Source: an uncultured Schlesneria sp.
GTDB lineage: Bacteria > Planctomycetota > Planctomycetia > Planctomycetales > Planctomycetaceae
Direction of reading: 5' to 3'
Length of the DNA stretch: 64,000 nucleotides
Assembly: GCA_903904835.1 (NCBI GenBank)
Contig: CAIVEI010000101.1
Span: forward strand, 1 to 64,000
Both the position numbers and the translations under genes were made by a program. Below, piece after piece: positions 1 to 9,049 of this stretch (positions within the stretch are counted from its first letter, which is position 1; every line of letters starts with the position of its first letter). The notes beneath the pieces are model-generated. The model was not told the origin of the DNA, did no database searches, and saw only the letters and a program-made list of their open reading frames with translations.

Positions 1-70
1 AACGATTGAATCGTTTCCGACGCATGCTCATCACGCGGAGCGATGATGGCTACTTTGGGCGAAATCCTGA

Positions 71-93
71 AACTTGACTCATTGAGTCAAGTT
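71..93. repeat. 23-bp perfect palindrome downstream of the SNF2 gene
   Basis: Arms AACTTGACTCA and TGAGTCAAGTT surround one central T. It lies about 60 bp past the stop codon of the minus-strand helicase gene. No long T-run follows on the minus strand, so it is a weak terminator candidate or a protein-binding palindrome. The rest of positions 1-155 holds nothing I recognise. Confidence 0.4.
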
Positions 94-155
94 CGAAGGA
101 GTCCGATGATGTTAAACAATCTCGTTGAAAACCTCGCTCAAAACAAGCGTCTCTC

Positions 156-2918
156 TTACAAATCGTCTGCCGTCGCTCTGCCGATATCCAGTGCCACGAA
201 TCGCAGTAATTCATCGTCACTCATTTCCGTCAGCATCGGAGCACTGTCTTCACCGAGCAGTTGATCGGCGACCGCCTGCTTGTCTCGGATCATGGTGTCG
301 ATCCGTTCTTCAATCGTTCCCCGGCAGACGAACTTGTGAACAAGCACATTCCGTTTTTGCCCAATGCGGAACGCCCGGTCTGTTGCCTGATTCTCGATCG
401 CCGGATTCCACCATCGGTCAAAATGAACGACGTGTGATGCGGCAGTCAGGTTGAGTCCCGTTCCACCAGCCTTGAGCGAGATCACAAAAAAGGGAGGGCC
501 ACCATCCGCCTGAAACGCCCGGACCAGTTCGGCTCGTTTCTTGACAGGAGTTTTCCCGTCCAGGACGAGTCCTTCCCGGCGAAAAACGGTGGCCAGGTAG
601 TCTGCCAGTGGCTCTGTCATGGACTGGAACTGGGTGAAGACAAGCATCTTTTCCTGTCGTGCGATAATTGGTTCGCATAGCAGTGCCAATCGTTCGAACT
701 TCCCACTTTCGGCAGGATTGAATGCCGAACCAGTCAGGTATTGTGCGGGATGATTGCAGATCTGTTTGAACTGCATCAGCATCGAGAGAACAAGTCCCTT
801 GCGGGCGATCCCGTCAATCTCATCATCCTCTTTAAGCCGTTTTGCCAGATCTTTCACGGCATTCTCATAGAGGACTGCCTGTTTCTTCGAGAGACCGCAT
901 TCCGTTCGCATCTCGGTTTTTTCCGGCAGATCAGGAACGATGTTGGGGTCGGTTTTCATGCGGCGCAGAATGTAAGGCCGGACCAAGCGGCGTAGCGCTC
1001 CAAATGCCGTCGAGTCTTGTTGTTGATTCAACTTTTTCACGAATTTCTTGAATTCGCCCGCCGATCCCAAAAGGCCGGGACAGCAGAAATCAAACAGCGA
1101 CCAGACGTCACCCAGATTGTTCTCGACGGGGGTCCCGGTCAGAACAATCCGTCCAGCCGCAGTGAGTTTCTTGACGCTTTTGGTTTGAGATGACGAAGCA
1201 TTCTTGATCGCCTGAGCCTCATCCAGAACCAGCAGTGACCAGTGAATGTTGCCCAACCAGTTTTGACTTCGAGTCAGACTATAAGTCGCGATCACGACGT
1301 CATAACCGGCGAACGCCTGCTGCGGATCTTTGGCGATTTTCTCAAATGTCTCGGAATCACATTCGGAACGATGAGCAATAAACACAGTTAATTGCGGGGC
1401 GAACCGCTTTAGTTCCTCACGCCAGTTTCCAATCAGCGAAGCCGGAACGATCAATAAGCTTGGGGTTTGTTGATTGGCGGCAGGTTTAGACTTTTTGCCA
1501 GCCGTCGTCGGCTGCGATGCGATATGTCGTTTTCGTTGGAGCAAAAGATCGATGACCTGAATCGTCTTCCCCAAACCCATGTCGTCGGCCAGACAACTTC
1601 CCAAACCCAGTTCTGTCATGAACCACAGCCAGCGCACTCCTTCAGACTGGTAAGGACGTAGCGTCGCCTGCAGGTCTCGGCCCGGTTCGCAATTCGTGAT
1701 ACTGCTTGGGTCGCGGAGTTGATTTAATGTCTCACGCAACCAGTCGCCCGACGTGATCCTCGACCACGACGCGACTTGCTCATCAACATCATCGTTGGTT
1801 GCCAGCTTGGCTCCGGCCAGCATCCGCATTCCCTGAATGAAGTCGATCCCACCCGCATGTGCGTTCGCCAGCCCTTCCCAATGGTCAAGCGCCTGAGCCA
1901 GCTTTTCCCGATTGACCTCGACCCATTTCCCTCGCAGAAGTGCCAGTCCTTCGGTCCCCGCCATCAACTGTCGACGTTCCGCGTCCGTAAGAGGTTCGCC
2001 ATCTACCGCGAGATCCACTTCGAAGTCGAGCAGGCTGTTCATCCCGACGGTACTGCTTGCCTTGCTGCCGATTTTCACTCGCACCTGTGGCCGTGGCGGC
2101 TGTCGTGCCGACCACCAGTTCGGCATCCGGACAACGACACCCGCTTCTTCCATCGCGACCGATTCGGTCAAAAATCGATAGGTCTGCCGAATAGTCCATG
2201 CCTGGGGTGCGAAGAGTTGTTTGCTGTCAAGCAGTTCGCGAACGACGGGACTTTTCGCTGCCGCTCGTCGTACAGGCTCCAGTAGTGATTCCAGCTTTTC
2301 GCGGTCGTTGGCCGCCGCATAAAGCTTGAGTGCTTCCGCCAGCGGAATGTGTTGCAATCTCGCTTGTCCCGACAACCGGCTGGTGAAGGTCGCCAGAAAA
2401 GCAAACGGGCGAGATTCGTCCCGTTTGTTCTCGGCCACGTGAAATGTGACACGTCCCAGCAGATGCCACAGCGGATTGACGGTTTGCAGAAACGACGCAG
2501 GGCCATCGGCGCATGAAATTGCACGTTTAACAACCAGCTCGCGTAATTCGACCCACAACTGTTTGAGAATATCGGCATTCAGATATTCCAGACCGAGCAT
2601 CGGCGGGGCATCGGCGATCATCAGTTCGAGTCGTTCGTCAGACGGAGTGGGAATATCCTTCCATTGATCGAAACCCCCTTCGCCCAACTGGCAGACCGCC
2701 TGAAAGAACTGTCGCGTCAAACCACGCCAGAAAACGAAGGCCGTTGGCAATTCGTCGGCGATGGAATGCGACGCCAGCAAAAGCAGTCCCGAGGCACTCG
2801 ATTCGGCGAACGCCGAATACAACAGAGTTTTCGTCGAATCTGCGACAACGGGTAAACTATCCGCCGCATCAATAACAGAAAGATGCCCGCCGGGCGAAAT
2901 AGCAATCGTCAACGTCAT
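156..2918 (-). CDS. SNF2-family DEAD/DEAH helicase (HepA-like)
   Basis: A 920-residue Swi2/Snf2 ATPase that probably translocates on double-stranded DNA to remodel protein-DNA complexes. The first ~400 residues match the helicase-associated region usual in bacterial SNF2 proteins (FVFWRGL near residue 61). The ATPase core starts near 420 (LRPYQSEGVRWL) with Walker A ADDMGLGKT near 444-452, a DEAQ box (LVLDEAQAIKN) near 570 and motif III LTGTPVENN. The second RecA lobe carries GGTGLNLTAA and the motif VI-like QATDRAFRIGQ. All motifs are intact and the length is normal. The start sits before a conserved N-terminus. A divergent STAS-like gene lies close upstream. The cellular target cannot be read from the sequence. 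Confidence 0.93.
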   Translation of the reverse strand: MTLTIAISPGGHLSVIDAADSLPVVADSTKTLLYSAFAESSASGLLLLASHSIADELPTAFVFWRGLTRQFFQAVCQLGEGGFDQWKDIPTPSDERLELMIADAPPMLGLEYLNADILKQLWVELRELVVKRAISCADGPASFLQTVNPLWHLLGRVTFHVAENKRDESRPFAFLATFTSRLSGQARLQHIPLAEALKLYAAANDREKLESLLEPVRRAAAKSPVVRELLDSKQLFAPQAWTIRQTYRFLTESVAMEEAGVVVRMPNWWSARQPPRPQVRVKIGSKASSTVGMNSLLDFEVDLAVDGEPLTDAERRQLMAGTEGLALLRGKWVEVNREKLAQALDHWEGLANAHAGGIDFIQGMRMLAGAKLATNDDVDEQVASWSRITSGDWLRETLNQLRDPSSITNCEPGRDLQATLRPYQSEGVRWLWFMTELGLGSCLADDMGLGKTIQVIDLLLQRKRHIASQPTTAGKKSKPAANQQTPSLLIVPASLIGNWREELKRFAPQLTVFIAHRSECDSETFEKIAKDPQQAFAGYDVVIATYSLTRSQNWLGNIHWSLLVLDEAQAIKNASSSQTKSVKKLTAAGRIVLTGTPVENNLGDVWSLFDFCCPGLLGSAGEFKKFVKKLNQQQDSTAFGALRRLVRPYILRRMKTDPNIVPDLPEKTEMRTECGLSKKQAVLYENAVKDLAKRLKEDDEIDGIARKGLVLSMLMQFKQICNHPAQYLTGSAFNPAESGKFERLALLCEPIIARQEKMLVFTQFQSMTEPLADYLATVFRREGLVLDGKTPVKKRAELVRAFQADGGPPFFVISLKAGGTGLNLTAASHVVHFDRWWNPAIENQATDRAFRIGQKRNVLVHKFVCRGTIEERIDTMIRDKQAVADQLLGEDSAPMLTEMSDDELLRFVALDIGRATADDL

Positions 2919-3022
2919 GAAGTACTTTCAAGATGGCGAACGATGTTAAAGACGGTTCCAGCGAGGTTTCACGTCAGATAAAAGTAGCCTACATTGTAAT
3001 CGACACTCTGGACAATAATCCG

Positions 3023-3346
3023 ATGTCTGATGATCACCCTGAACGCAAAATAACAGTCACAGTCTCCAGTGTCAGACACAAGGATGAAAATCTGATTACA
3101 CGATCCCAGGCCAAACGGGTCTTGAGTCGATTAGATCAATTTCAAGAAGTCCTGCTGGATTTCAAAGGAGTGACTTCGATCGGACAGGCGTTTGCCGACG
3201 AGATTTTTCGTGTTTATAAGCAAAGTCACCCCGGGGTTATCGTTGTGACAATCAACACAACCCCCGAAGTGGACAAGATGATCAGTCGCGCGAAATCAGT
3301 TGAAAACACTCCGGGTTTTGCAGATCGCCTGGAGCACAAAGACTGA
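3023..3346 (+). CDS. STAS-like (DUF4325) domain protein
   Basis: A small protein of about 107 residues with a STAS-like fold of the DUF4325 type: a helix with ITRSQAKRVLSRL, the strand VLLDFKGVTSIG, the helix AFADEIFRVY, and a last strand GVIVVTINTT. STAS-like proteins usually act as switches or binding modules in signalling, often beside ATPase or DNA-binding partners. An ATG at 2933 would add 30 unconserved-looking residues and leave only 14 bp to the divergent helicase start, too little for two promoters, so I prefer the ATG at 3023. Neither start has a strong ribosome-binding site. The pairing with the SNF2 gene is suggestive, not shown. Confidence 0.7.
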   Translation: MSDDHPERKITVTVSSVRHKDENLITRSQAKRVLSRLDQFQEVLLDFKGVTSIGQAFADEIFRVYKQSHPGVIVVTINTTPEVDKMISRAKSVENTPGFADRLEHKD

Positions 3347-3350
3347 TCAC

Positions 3351-3650
3351 TCAGCCAACATGGACCTTGGCAACGATTTGTTCCATCTCGGCACCGGTAA
3401 AAGCTCGCACGGTTGTTGTGTGGACATTACCGGCTGACGCCAGGTGCAAAAGAGCGGTCATGGCTGTTTCGTCGTCCGGGGCTTCGAGAATCAGCATCCC
3501 GTCGTACTCACCCAATGTCCAATAGACGTTCGTGACCTTTGCGCCCAATTTCTTTGCTGCCGCTTTGAAGGCTGCCGCACGCTTCGTGCTGTCGTCGATC
3601 CCTTTGACACCTTGCTGAGTGAATTTGATGTTGGTGATAAATGTGACCAT
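3351..3650 (-). CDS. GYD domain protein
   Basis: A 99-residue protein with the GYD-domain pattern: an N-terminal strand MVTFITNIKFTQQG, a helical stretch rich in Ala and Lys, then GEYDGMLILEAPDDETAM, where GEYD matches the family's G-[YE]-[YF]-D signature. GYD proteins are small ferredoxin-like-fold proteins of unknown biochemical role. It converges on the STAS-like gene with four bases between stop codons. No signal peptide or membrane segment is present, so it is probably cytoplasmic. Confidence 0.85.
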   Translation of the reverse strand: MVTFITNIKFTQQGVKGIDDSTKRAAAFKAAAKKLGAKVTNVYWTLGEYDGMLILEAPDDETAMTALLHLASAGNVHTTTVRAFTGAEMEQIVAKVHVG

Positions 3651-4035
3651 CTGGAAGATTCCTTACAAGAATGCGGAAAAACGAGACCGAAGTTCATTTG
3701 CGCTGACAAATCATTATGGCCGAACGGATGGCGGTTCGACAACGTTTCCGATCTTTTCGTATGGAACTGGTGTCGCCGTTTCAGCAGACTCTTCGCTCGA
3801 AACCTCTTCGTCTTTATTCTGTGACATCGGGTTGGCTTTGCGATAGGCGTGCAGAGCCAGTTCGAGTGTTTCAGGATGGCCTGATCTTGTACGCGACGGG
3901 CGGATTCACGCGCGCTCCCGGTTCTCGCTATTCGATGTCTTCCGTGAGTTGCAGCCAATTGGATAGGACGTTGCCGGTTCCGTAAAACAGACCCAGGTAC
4001 GTGCGGAATCTAATTGGCTAAATTGAGTTCGTGAT
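3651..4035. other. 385-bp gap, no recognised gene
   Basis: Open frames here show no familiar protein pattern and overlap one another on both strands, so I treat them as chance. I see no tRNA-like or strong hairpin structure. It presumably holds the promoter of the GYD gene and the 3' end of the next minus-strand gene. Confidence 0.5.
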
Positions 4036-4971
4036 TCAGGAAAAGAACCGAAAAAAGCGTTTATAAAACGGCATGTTCTTGTCGTCCCGAAGTGTTTTCT
4101 TTGTCGTGTGATCGAGCAAAATCTTGCCATCTGGCTGTTTCGTTGCCTTCGTCGCAACCTCCACCTCTGAATTGCTAGAGGAAGTTAGCCCGGTCGCGCC
4201 ATACACTCGACATTTGACTTTGTGGGCGGACAACGTTCCGGCAAGCCGTTGAGCAAAACATTGCACGGTCTGCAAACTATCGTCGTCCAGCCCACCACTA
4301 AAACATGCGACCATTGCGATATCGAATTGGACTCCCTTCGGCAAGCCTTCATTGATTAACAGGCTTCCAAGTGTCACCGGATCGATATGGCGTTTTTCTG
4401 CGTGTTGCCAGCCGTCGCATCCGTTTGGCTCCTTGGCACTCTTCACGATATGTCCTAACGACGGACACTTGTACGTCAGTGACCCACCTAGTGCGTTGGA
4501 ATGCCCGACGATATAAAGCGTATCTCCCTTGACGATTCCGGCAAGCGGTTGCGGGGCACCTTTGGGGCGTGAGGGCTTGGGTTGTGCCAGGTATTCAGGG
4601 GCAGTACAGGGTGTGAGAGTCATACCAATCGTCATCGACATTGGTTTCGCCTGTTTGCCGGCTTCAAGCGAAAGTATATTCGACGACTGCGGCCCCATCA
4701 CTGAAAAAGCTTTGGCCGCGCCCTTTAGTCTTGGCTTGGGATCGGTATCCAGTTGCGGTGCCAATTTGGGAATTTCAATCCAGTTTAAATCCTCGGTACA
4801 GTCAATCGGAGTGGCACCCTTGTTGAGGATGGTTTTCACCATTTCCGTCATATAACCGTCACCTTTAAAGGTGTTATTGATTTTCGTTCTGAATTCCATG
4901 TTGGTTTGACCAGGTTGCCCAAGTATTTCCCTGATAGCCAGACCAGGAACATAAAGTAACGATTTTGGCAT
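4036..4971 (-). CDS. Orphan protein with His/Cys motifs like clan CD cysteine peptidases
   Basis: A 311-residue protein I cannot assign to a family. The N-terminal half (about 1-140) is polar, with no signal peptide. The C-terminal half has two strand-loop motifs in the order and spacing of caspase-like or C80-type domains: LYIVGHSNALGG with His157, and FDIAMVACFSGG with Cys223, separated by a segment resembling a substrate loop (HIDPVTLGSLLINEGLP). In clan CD peptidases a His after GH and a Cys after a hydrophobic strand form the dyad; here this is inference only. It could be a self-processing module, a secreted effector-like enzyme or an inactive relative. The leader around 4976-5035 is AT-rich and no good ribosome-binding site is visible. 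Neighbours give no functional context. Confidence 0.6.
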   Translation of the reverse strand: MPKSLLYVPGLAIREILGQPGQTNMEFRTKINNTFKGDGYMTEMVKTILNKGATPIDCTEDLNWIEIPKLAPQLDTDPKPRLKGAAKAFSVMGPQSSNILSLEAGKQAKPMSMTIGMTLTPCTAPEYLAQPKPSRPKGAPQPLAGIVKGDTLYIVGHSNALGGSLTYKCPSLGHIVKSAKEPNGCDGWQHAEKRHIDPVTLGSLLINEGLPKGVQFDIAMVACFSGGLDDDSLQTVQCFAQRLAGTLSAHKVKCRVYGATGLTSSSNSEVEVATKATKQPDGKILLDHTTKKTLRDDKNMPFYKRFFRFFS

Positions 4972-5445
4972 AATGAATTCGTAAAATAATATTGGCTAAT
5001 TAAACTAAAAATAAAAGACAATAATTTAAAAGCCTTTTATTACGATGGCCCGCAGCTGAGCAACCTCAGGCAATAGATCGTACGTACGAATGATGATGCA
5101 TGTACTCTGGTCTCTGTGTCAACCCTGCCAAAAAGTCTTTGTCGCTAAAATGCGATGCCGCATGGGTCGATCCGATATCAACCGTCTTTAAATTTCGCAG
5201 TATTTCCTCCTGCTGGTTGTCGAAAGGATTCAGCTCAAGAAACAGCCTGCCCCGTTATTTGAAATTTCGACACAGAGATTCTGAAAATCGGTCGCGTTCA
5301 TTTGTAAGAGTCGGAGCATAAAGAAGGCGATCACGAAGATTGCGAGCCGCTTTACTCGCGATTCACGGGGTCATACCATTCTCTGGCACCATTCGGTGGC
5401 TTGATGAAAAGCTACGACTTCACTCGTTAGGGAAGGCACAAGATC
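4972..5445. other. 474-bp divergent intergenic region
   Basis: It separates the minus-strand orphan from plus-strand yceI. Positions about 4976-5035 are strongly AT-rich and probably hold the orphan's promoter. An open frame at 5100-5321 shows no familiar motif and is not called. The motif ATTGGCTAA occurs at about 4991 and again at about 4012, one on each side of the orphan gene. Confidence 0.4.
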
Positions 5446-6036
5446 ATGCGCATGCGAAATTGTTTCTTTGGATTGGTTCGAGCATTCGTCGTCGGAGCGG
5501 CTGTCTTCACTGCCGGCCAGTCAGGGTTTGCGGCAGACGAATATGCTTATGACCTGGTTCATTCGTCGGTGACGTTTAAAGCACGGCATCTCGACATCAG
5601 TTGGATTCATGGACGGTTCAACGACGTCGACGGAAAATTCTCGATCGATCGCGAAAACCCTTCCAAATCAACATTCCATCTGGTCATCAAAACCGACAGC
5701 GTTGACACAGCGAACAAAGCCCGCGACGAGCACCTGCGCCAACCTGACTACTTCGATACGAAGCAATTCCCCACGATCGAATTCAAAAGCACGAGCACGA
5801 AGGCCGTTGAAGGGGGCTATGAAGTCACCGGCGACTTCACGATGCATGGCGTGACCAAGAAAATTACGTTCGTCCTGAAGGGTGGCAAAGAACATCAGTT
5901 CAAGGACATCAAGCGAGTCGCCTTCTCGACCGAACTGACACTCAAGCGAAGCGACTTCGGCTTTGACAAGAACGCCATCGGACCGATCGGCGACGAAGCG
6001 ATCATTCTGATTGATTGCGAAGGCACGCGTAAGTAA
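5446..6036 (+). CDS. yceI: YceI-family periplasmic lipid-binding-like protein
   Basis: A 196-residue exported protein. The first ~28 residues form a signal peptide (a basic start, a hydrophobic run and a cut near GFAADE). The mature part is a YceI lipocalin-like beta-barrel: YAYDLVHSSVTFKARHLDISW, with the typical His-Ser start, then HGRFNDVDGKFSID, the RDEHLRQPDYFDTKQFPTIEF block and the C-terminal HGVTKKITFVLKG. YceI proteins bind isoprenoid-like lipids in the periplasm. GGAAGG at 5431-5436 lies nine bases before the start. A membrane-protein gene starts three bases after the stop, so the two are probably co-transcribed. Confidence 0.93.
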   Translation: MRMRNCFFGLVRAFVVGAAVFTAGQSGFAADEYAYDLVHSSVTFKARHLDISWIHGRFNDVDGKFSIDRENPSKSTFHLVIKTDSVDTANKARDEHLRQPDYFDTKQFPTIEFKSTSTKAVEGGYEVTGDFTMHGVTKKITFVLKGGKEHQFKDIKRVAFSTELTLKRSDFGFDKNAIGPIGDEAIILIDCEGTRK

Positions 6037-6039
6037 CCG

Positions 6040-6930
6040 ATGCCTGACCCAAAGCTTTATCTGCTGGCGATGGCGGCTTCCGCCATCGCCAGCCTGTTGT
6101 TCGTGCTGGCGGCCACGGCAGTGGCACGTCCCGCGAGCTCAACACGGCTGAATGTCGCGTCGATTTTGGGGATCGGTTTGGGCCTCTCAGTCGGTTACAA
6201 TGTCCTGGCATTGAGATTGGCATGGCCTCCAGCGAAGGGTCTCGACCGGTTGTTATTGATCGTCGTTCCCACAACGATTGTCATTGAGTTGATCGCCGGG
6301 TTCCCGTGGGTCCCGCGATCGGTTCCTTGGTTGATGCGAATTTGTCTGGCTGCCGCAGCTCCGCGAGTTCTTCTACATGGTTCCGTTTACTTGAGCAGCC
6401 CTGCGAGCGATCAGCATCTGTGGCAGTCTGCCGCTCAACTGGTTTTGTGCAGCTTCTTGTTGATCGGAACGTGGCGACTGTTGACATTGTTGTCCGTGCG
6501 TTCGCCAGGCATTTCGATTCCGCTTGCTCTCGCCATGACGACCCAATCTGGGGGGCTGACGATCATGATGGCGGGTTACATCAAAGGGGGGGCTGCAACA
6601 ATCCCGTTAGCGGCCTCTCTTGCGGGAACGAGTGTTGCGACGTACCTGATGAGGAAAAAGACCAGCCTGTCGGGGGTGATCGGAATCGGAGTCGTCGGGC
6701 TATTCGGCGTCTTATTCATCGGCCGATTTTTTGGCCGCCTGTCGACAGTCTGCGCTCTGACGTTGCTACTGGCGCCCCTCTTACTCTGGATCTCAGAAGT
6801 ACCGTCGCTGAGACATCGCAAGCCGTGGTTCGTTGGATTGTTTAGATTACTGCTGGTCGCAATTCCACTGGCGGTGGTACTGGTCTTGGCGAAACAAGAC
6901 TTTGATCTCAAAATGGCCCCATTGCTGTGA
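6040..6930 (+). CDS. Polytopic inner-membrane protein of unknown function
   Basis: A 296-residue protein made almost wholly of hydrophobic segments. I count about eight possible membrane spans, for example LYLLAMAASAIASLLFVLAA near the N-terminus, GVIGIGVVGLFGVLFIG in the middle and LLLVAIPLAVVLVLA near the end, joined by short basic loops. No transporter or enzyme motif is visible. It follows yceI with a 3-bp gap, so it may serve the same envelope function. Similar unassigned proteins are, I believe, found in other planctomycetes. Confidence 0.8.
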   Translation: MPDPKLYLLAMAASAIASLLFVLAATAVARPASSTRLNVASILGIGLGLSVGYNVLALRLAWPPAKGLDRLLLIVVPTTIVIELIAGFPWVPRSVPWLMRICLAAAAPRVLLHGSVYLSSPASDQHLWQSAAQLVLCSFLLIGTWRLLTLLSVRSPGISIPLALAMTTQSGGLTIMMAGYIKGGAATIPLAASLAGTSVATYLMRKKTSLSGVIGIGVVGLFGVLFIGRFFGRLSTVCALTLLLAPLLLWISEVPSLRHRKPWFVGLFRLLLVAIPLAVVLVLAKQDFDLKMAPLL

Positions 6931-6970
6931 TGCTTAGCGGACAAGTGCCACAACCATTAGTTCTGCATTT

Positions 6971-7192
6971 CTAGCTGCAAATGTGAAACTTGTTGGGCCA
7001 CACACAGGCTAATAAATCCGCTTCCATCGTTTGAAAGCTCGAGGCCATCCAACCTCGCATTTGTTCTTTGTAGCTGACGATTGAAACAACTACGGGTTGG
7101 TCAACCGCAGCCGCAAGCCTTTCGCGACGAGTGGCTGATTCATCACTTCCCCACTCAAGGCAACTCAGATGATCTGTGTCGAGGACAATCAT
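6971..7192 (-). pseudogene. Truncated PIN-domain (VapC-like) toxin remnant
   Basis: The first ~50 residues read as a PIN nuclease N-terminus: MIVLDTDHLSCLEWGSDES has the first catalytic Asp, and VVVSIVSYKEQMRGWM matches the second PIN segment with its Glu. After residue ~52 the sequence loses similarity and stops at 73 residues, where PIN toxins need about 130. The later acidic residues are absent, so it should be inactive. It overlaps the upstream partner gene by ATGA at 7189-7192, the usual toxin-antitoxin arrangement. Confidence 0.65.
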
Positions 7193-7386
7193 TTAGTGGA
7201 TTCTTCACCACGATCGGCTTGACGCTCGTCGTGAGCGAGTTTCATCGCTTCTGCGTAAATCAAATCGTCCTTGAACGCGCCGGAAATTCGCTCCCACCAT
7301 CGTGTTTCGCTGCCCGTAACTTTTTCGAGGCGTCGCATTTGTCGTTCCAGGAGCGTTAGACGCTCTTCAACACTATCGTTCGACAT
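7189..7386 (-). CDS. Probable antitoxin partner of a degraded PIN toxin
   Basis: A 65-residue acidic/basic helical protein beginning MSNDSVEERLTLLERQMRRL, probably a short coiled coil, followed by a polar tail. I do not recognise the family; the antitoxin call rests on the ATGA overlap with the PIN remnant. The ATG at 7386 is preceded by GAAGGAG at a good distance. A longer form from 7407 would add seven residues and no better signal. Confidence 0.55.
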   Translation of the reverse strand: MSNDSVEERLTLLERQMRRLEKVTGSETRWWERISGAFKDDLIYAEAMKLAHDERQADRGEESTK

Positions 7387-7603
7387 TGGTTGGCTCCTTC
7401 GTGTCAAAACCAGAATGATTGTTGAGAGTTTCAGTCGTCTTGCAAAGATTGAAATCGGAATTTCGGTTGTCGTGGTCGACGATGTGTTACTCTTAACATT
7501 AATTTACTGGACGTCTCAGGATGTCCGCTGTGGAAATGCCGCATTGCCGACTTTGCAAAAACGAACGTCGGGACGGTTTCGTAACGGTGCCTGAGGATGA
7601 ATC

Positions 7604-8446
7604 ATGAACCGAATTTCAGCCTTGTTACTGACGATGGGCGTCTTAGTAATTTCCAATTTGCGGGCCGACGAGACCGTGACGATTTCCGAGGCGAAGCGGG
7701 ACGAACACGGCTTTCTTGTCCACGAGGTCCGTTCATCCTATCAGGCCGGGACGACGTTGATTCGTGTGCTTCAGCCGGATGTGTTGTTGAACGAACAAAA
7801 ATACCCGGTCGTCTTTTTGTTGCCTGTTGAAGCCGGGACCGAGAACCGGTACGGGGACGGATTGAACGAGATCAAGAAACTCGACCTTCAGAACAAGCTC
7901 AAGGTGGTGTTCGTCGCCCCGACGTTTTCTCACTTGCCGTGGTACGCCGACCATCCGACCAATCCCGAGATCCGCCAGGAGAGTTTTTTCATTAAGGTCG
8001 TCGTCCCGTTCATCGAAAAGAACTATCCGGCGCGGGCCGAGGCTGACGGGCGGTTGTTAGTCGGTTTCAGCAAGTCTGGTTGGGGGGCATGGTCGTTGCT
8101 TTTGCGGCATCCGGACCAGTTTAGAAAAGCGGTTGCGTGGGACGCTCCGCTGATGATGGGCAAGCCGGGGATGTACGGCAGTGGCGACATTTTCGGCACC
8201 GCCGACAACTTTGAAAATTACCGGGTGAGCAAGCTTTTGGAAGACAACGCAGACAAGTTTTCAAACGAAAAGGAGAAGCGGTTGGTCCTGCTCGGCTACG
8301 GGAATTTTCGAGCCGAACATGTGCAGGCCCATGCCATCATGGACAAATTGAAAATTGCTCACGAATACCGAGACGGTCCCGAACGCAAGCATGACTGGCA
8401 CAGCGGATGGGTCAACGACGCGGTCGAAGTGCTGCTCGGCGAGTGA
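7604..8446 (+). CDS. Secreted alpha/beta-hydrolase (putative esterase)
   Basis: A 280-residue protein with a signal peptide (about residues 1-21, ending LRADE). The fold is that of the esterase D-type alpha/beta hydrolases: strand KYPVVFLLPV, strand LKVVFVAPTFS, then the nucleophile elbow LLVGFSKSGWGAWS with Ser156 as probable nucleophile in a G-x-S-x-S-G variant. A late His in KHDWHSGW is a good candidate for the catalytic base. Related planctomycete proteins often act on acylated sugars, but the substrate is unknown here. GAGGATGA sits just upstream of the ATG. It stands alone, transcribed away from the toxin remnant. Confidence 0.85.
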   Translation: MNRISALLLTMGVLVISNLRADETVTISEAKRDEHGFLVHEVRSSYQAGTTLIRVLQPDVLLNEQKYPVVFLLPVEAGTENRYGDGLNEIKKLDLQNKLKVVFVAPTFSHLPWYADHPTNPEIRQESFFIKVVVPFIEKNYPARAEADGRLLVGFSKSGWGAWSLLLRHPDQFRKAVAWDAPLMMGKPGMYGSGDIFGTADNFENYRVSKLLEDNADKFSNEKEKRLVLLGYGNFRAEHVQAHAIMDKLKIAHEYRDGPERKHDWHSGWVNDAVEVLLGE

Positions 8447-8592
8447 TGTCGTGTGCCCTGGTGTTCTGAACGTTATTGGCAAGCCCCCAGTCTTTGCCAA
8501 ATACACACTCTTGAATTCGTCCGTTATACTGACGCCCAAGAGAATTCGATAAGGGCAAGCAGGGTGATTTGTTATCTGAAGAAGGCCATACA

Positions 8593-8940
8593 ATGCTGAC
8601 TGACACTCATCCCGAAGCCGAAGCTGTCCAGCGTGAACTACTTCGTCGCATGTCAGCGTCACAGAAACTGTCACTGGTGAGTTCGCTGACAGCCACCGTT
8701 GTATCGCTTTGCAAGCAAGGGATTCGTGACCGTCACCCGGAATACAGTGAACGAGACGTGGCCGTCCACTTTGTCGAAATGAACTACGGCAAAGATCTGG
8801 CGGTTGGATTTCGTAAACGTCTTGAACGAGATGATCAAGAGATCGCTGGTTGGGCTGACCGGCTAAAAGTTCGAGACTTATGGAATCGAGTTCTTGGCGA
8901 ATCTGAGATTTCAAATCCAGACAGCGGATTTGATTTGTGA
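8593..8940 (+). CDS. Conserved hypothetical protein
   Basis: A 115-residue soluble protein starting MLTDTHPEAEAVQRELLRRM. It resembles a short family common in planctomycetes and cyanobacteria with the pattern HPEAE...LL(R), a helix LSLVSSLTATVV and RDRHPEYSERDV. It is probably all-helical. I know no function for the family. An ATG eight codons upstream (8569) is possible, but the conserved part starts at 8593. Confidence 0.75.
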   Translation: MLTDTHPEAEAVQRELLRRMSASQKLSLVSSLTATVVSLCKQGIRDRHPEYSERDVAVHFVEMNYGKDLAVGFRKRLERDDQEIAGWADRLKVRDLWNRVLGESEISNPDSGFDL

Positions 8941-9049
8941 AGATTGAAAGACTGATTCGCTGATTGTCTTGATGGTATACCCCGTCGTCGGTAGAGTAAT
9001 CAGTTCAACTCCACTGAAAATCCTATACATTCTCTCGGGCTAATCTTCT

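Noticed and set aside
5100-5321. 73-codon open frame before yceI
   Set aside because: No ribosome-binding site, no similarity and an unusual composition.
8261-8914. 217-codon minus-strand open frame
   Set aside because: It lies opposite the esterase and the next hypothetical gene, both better supported.
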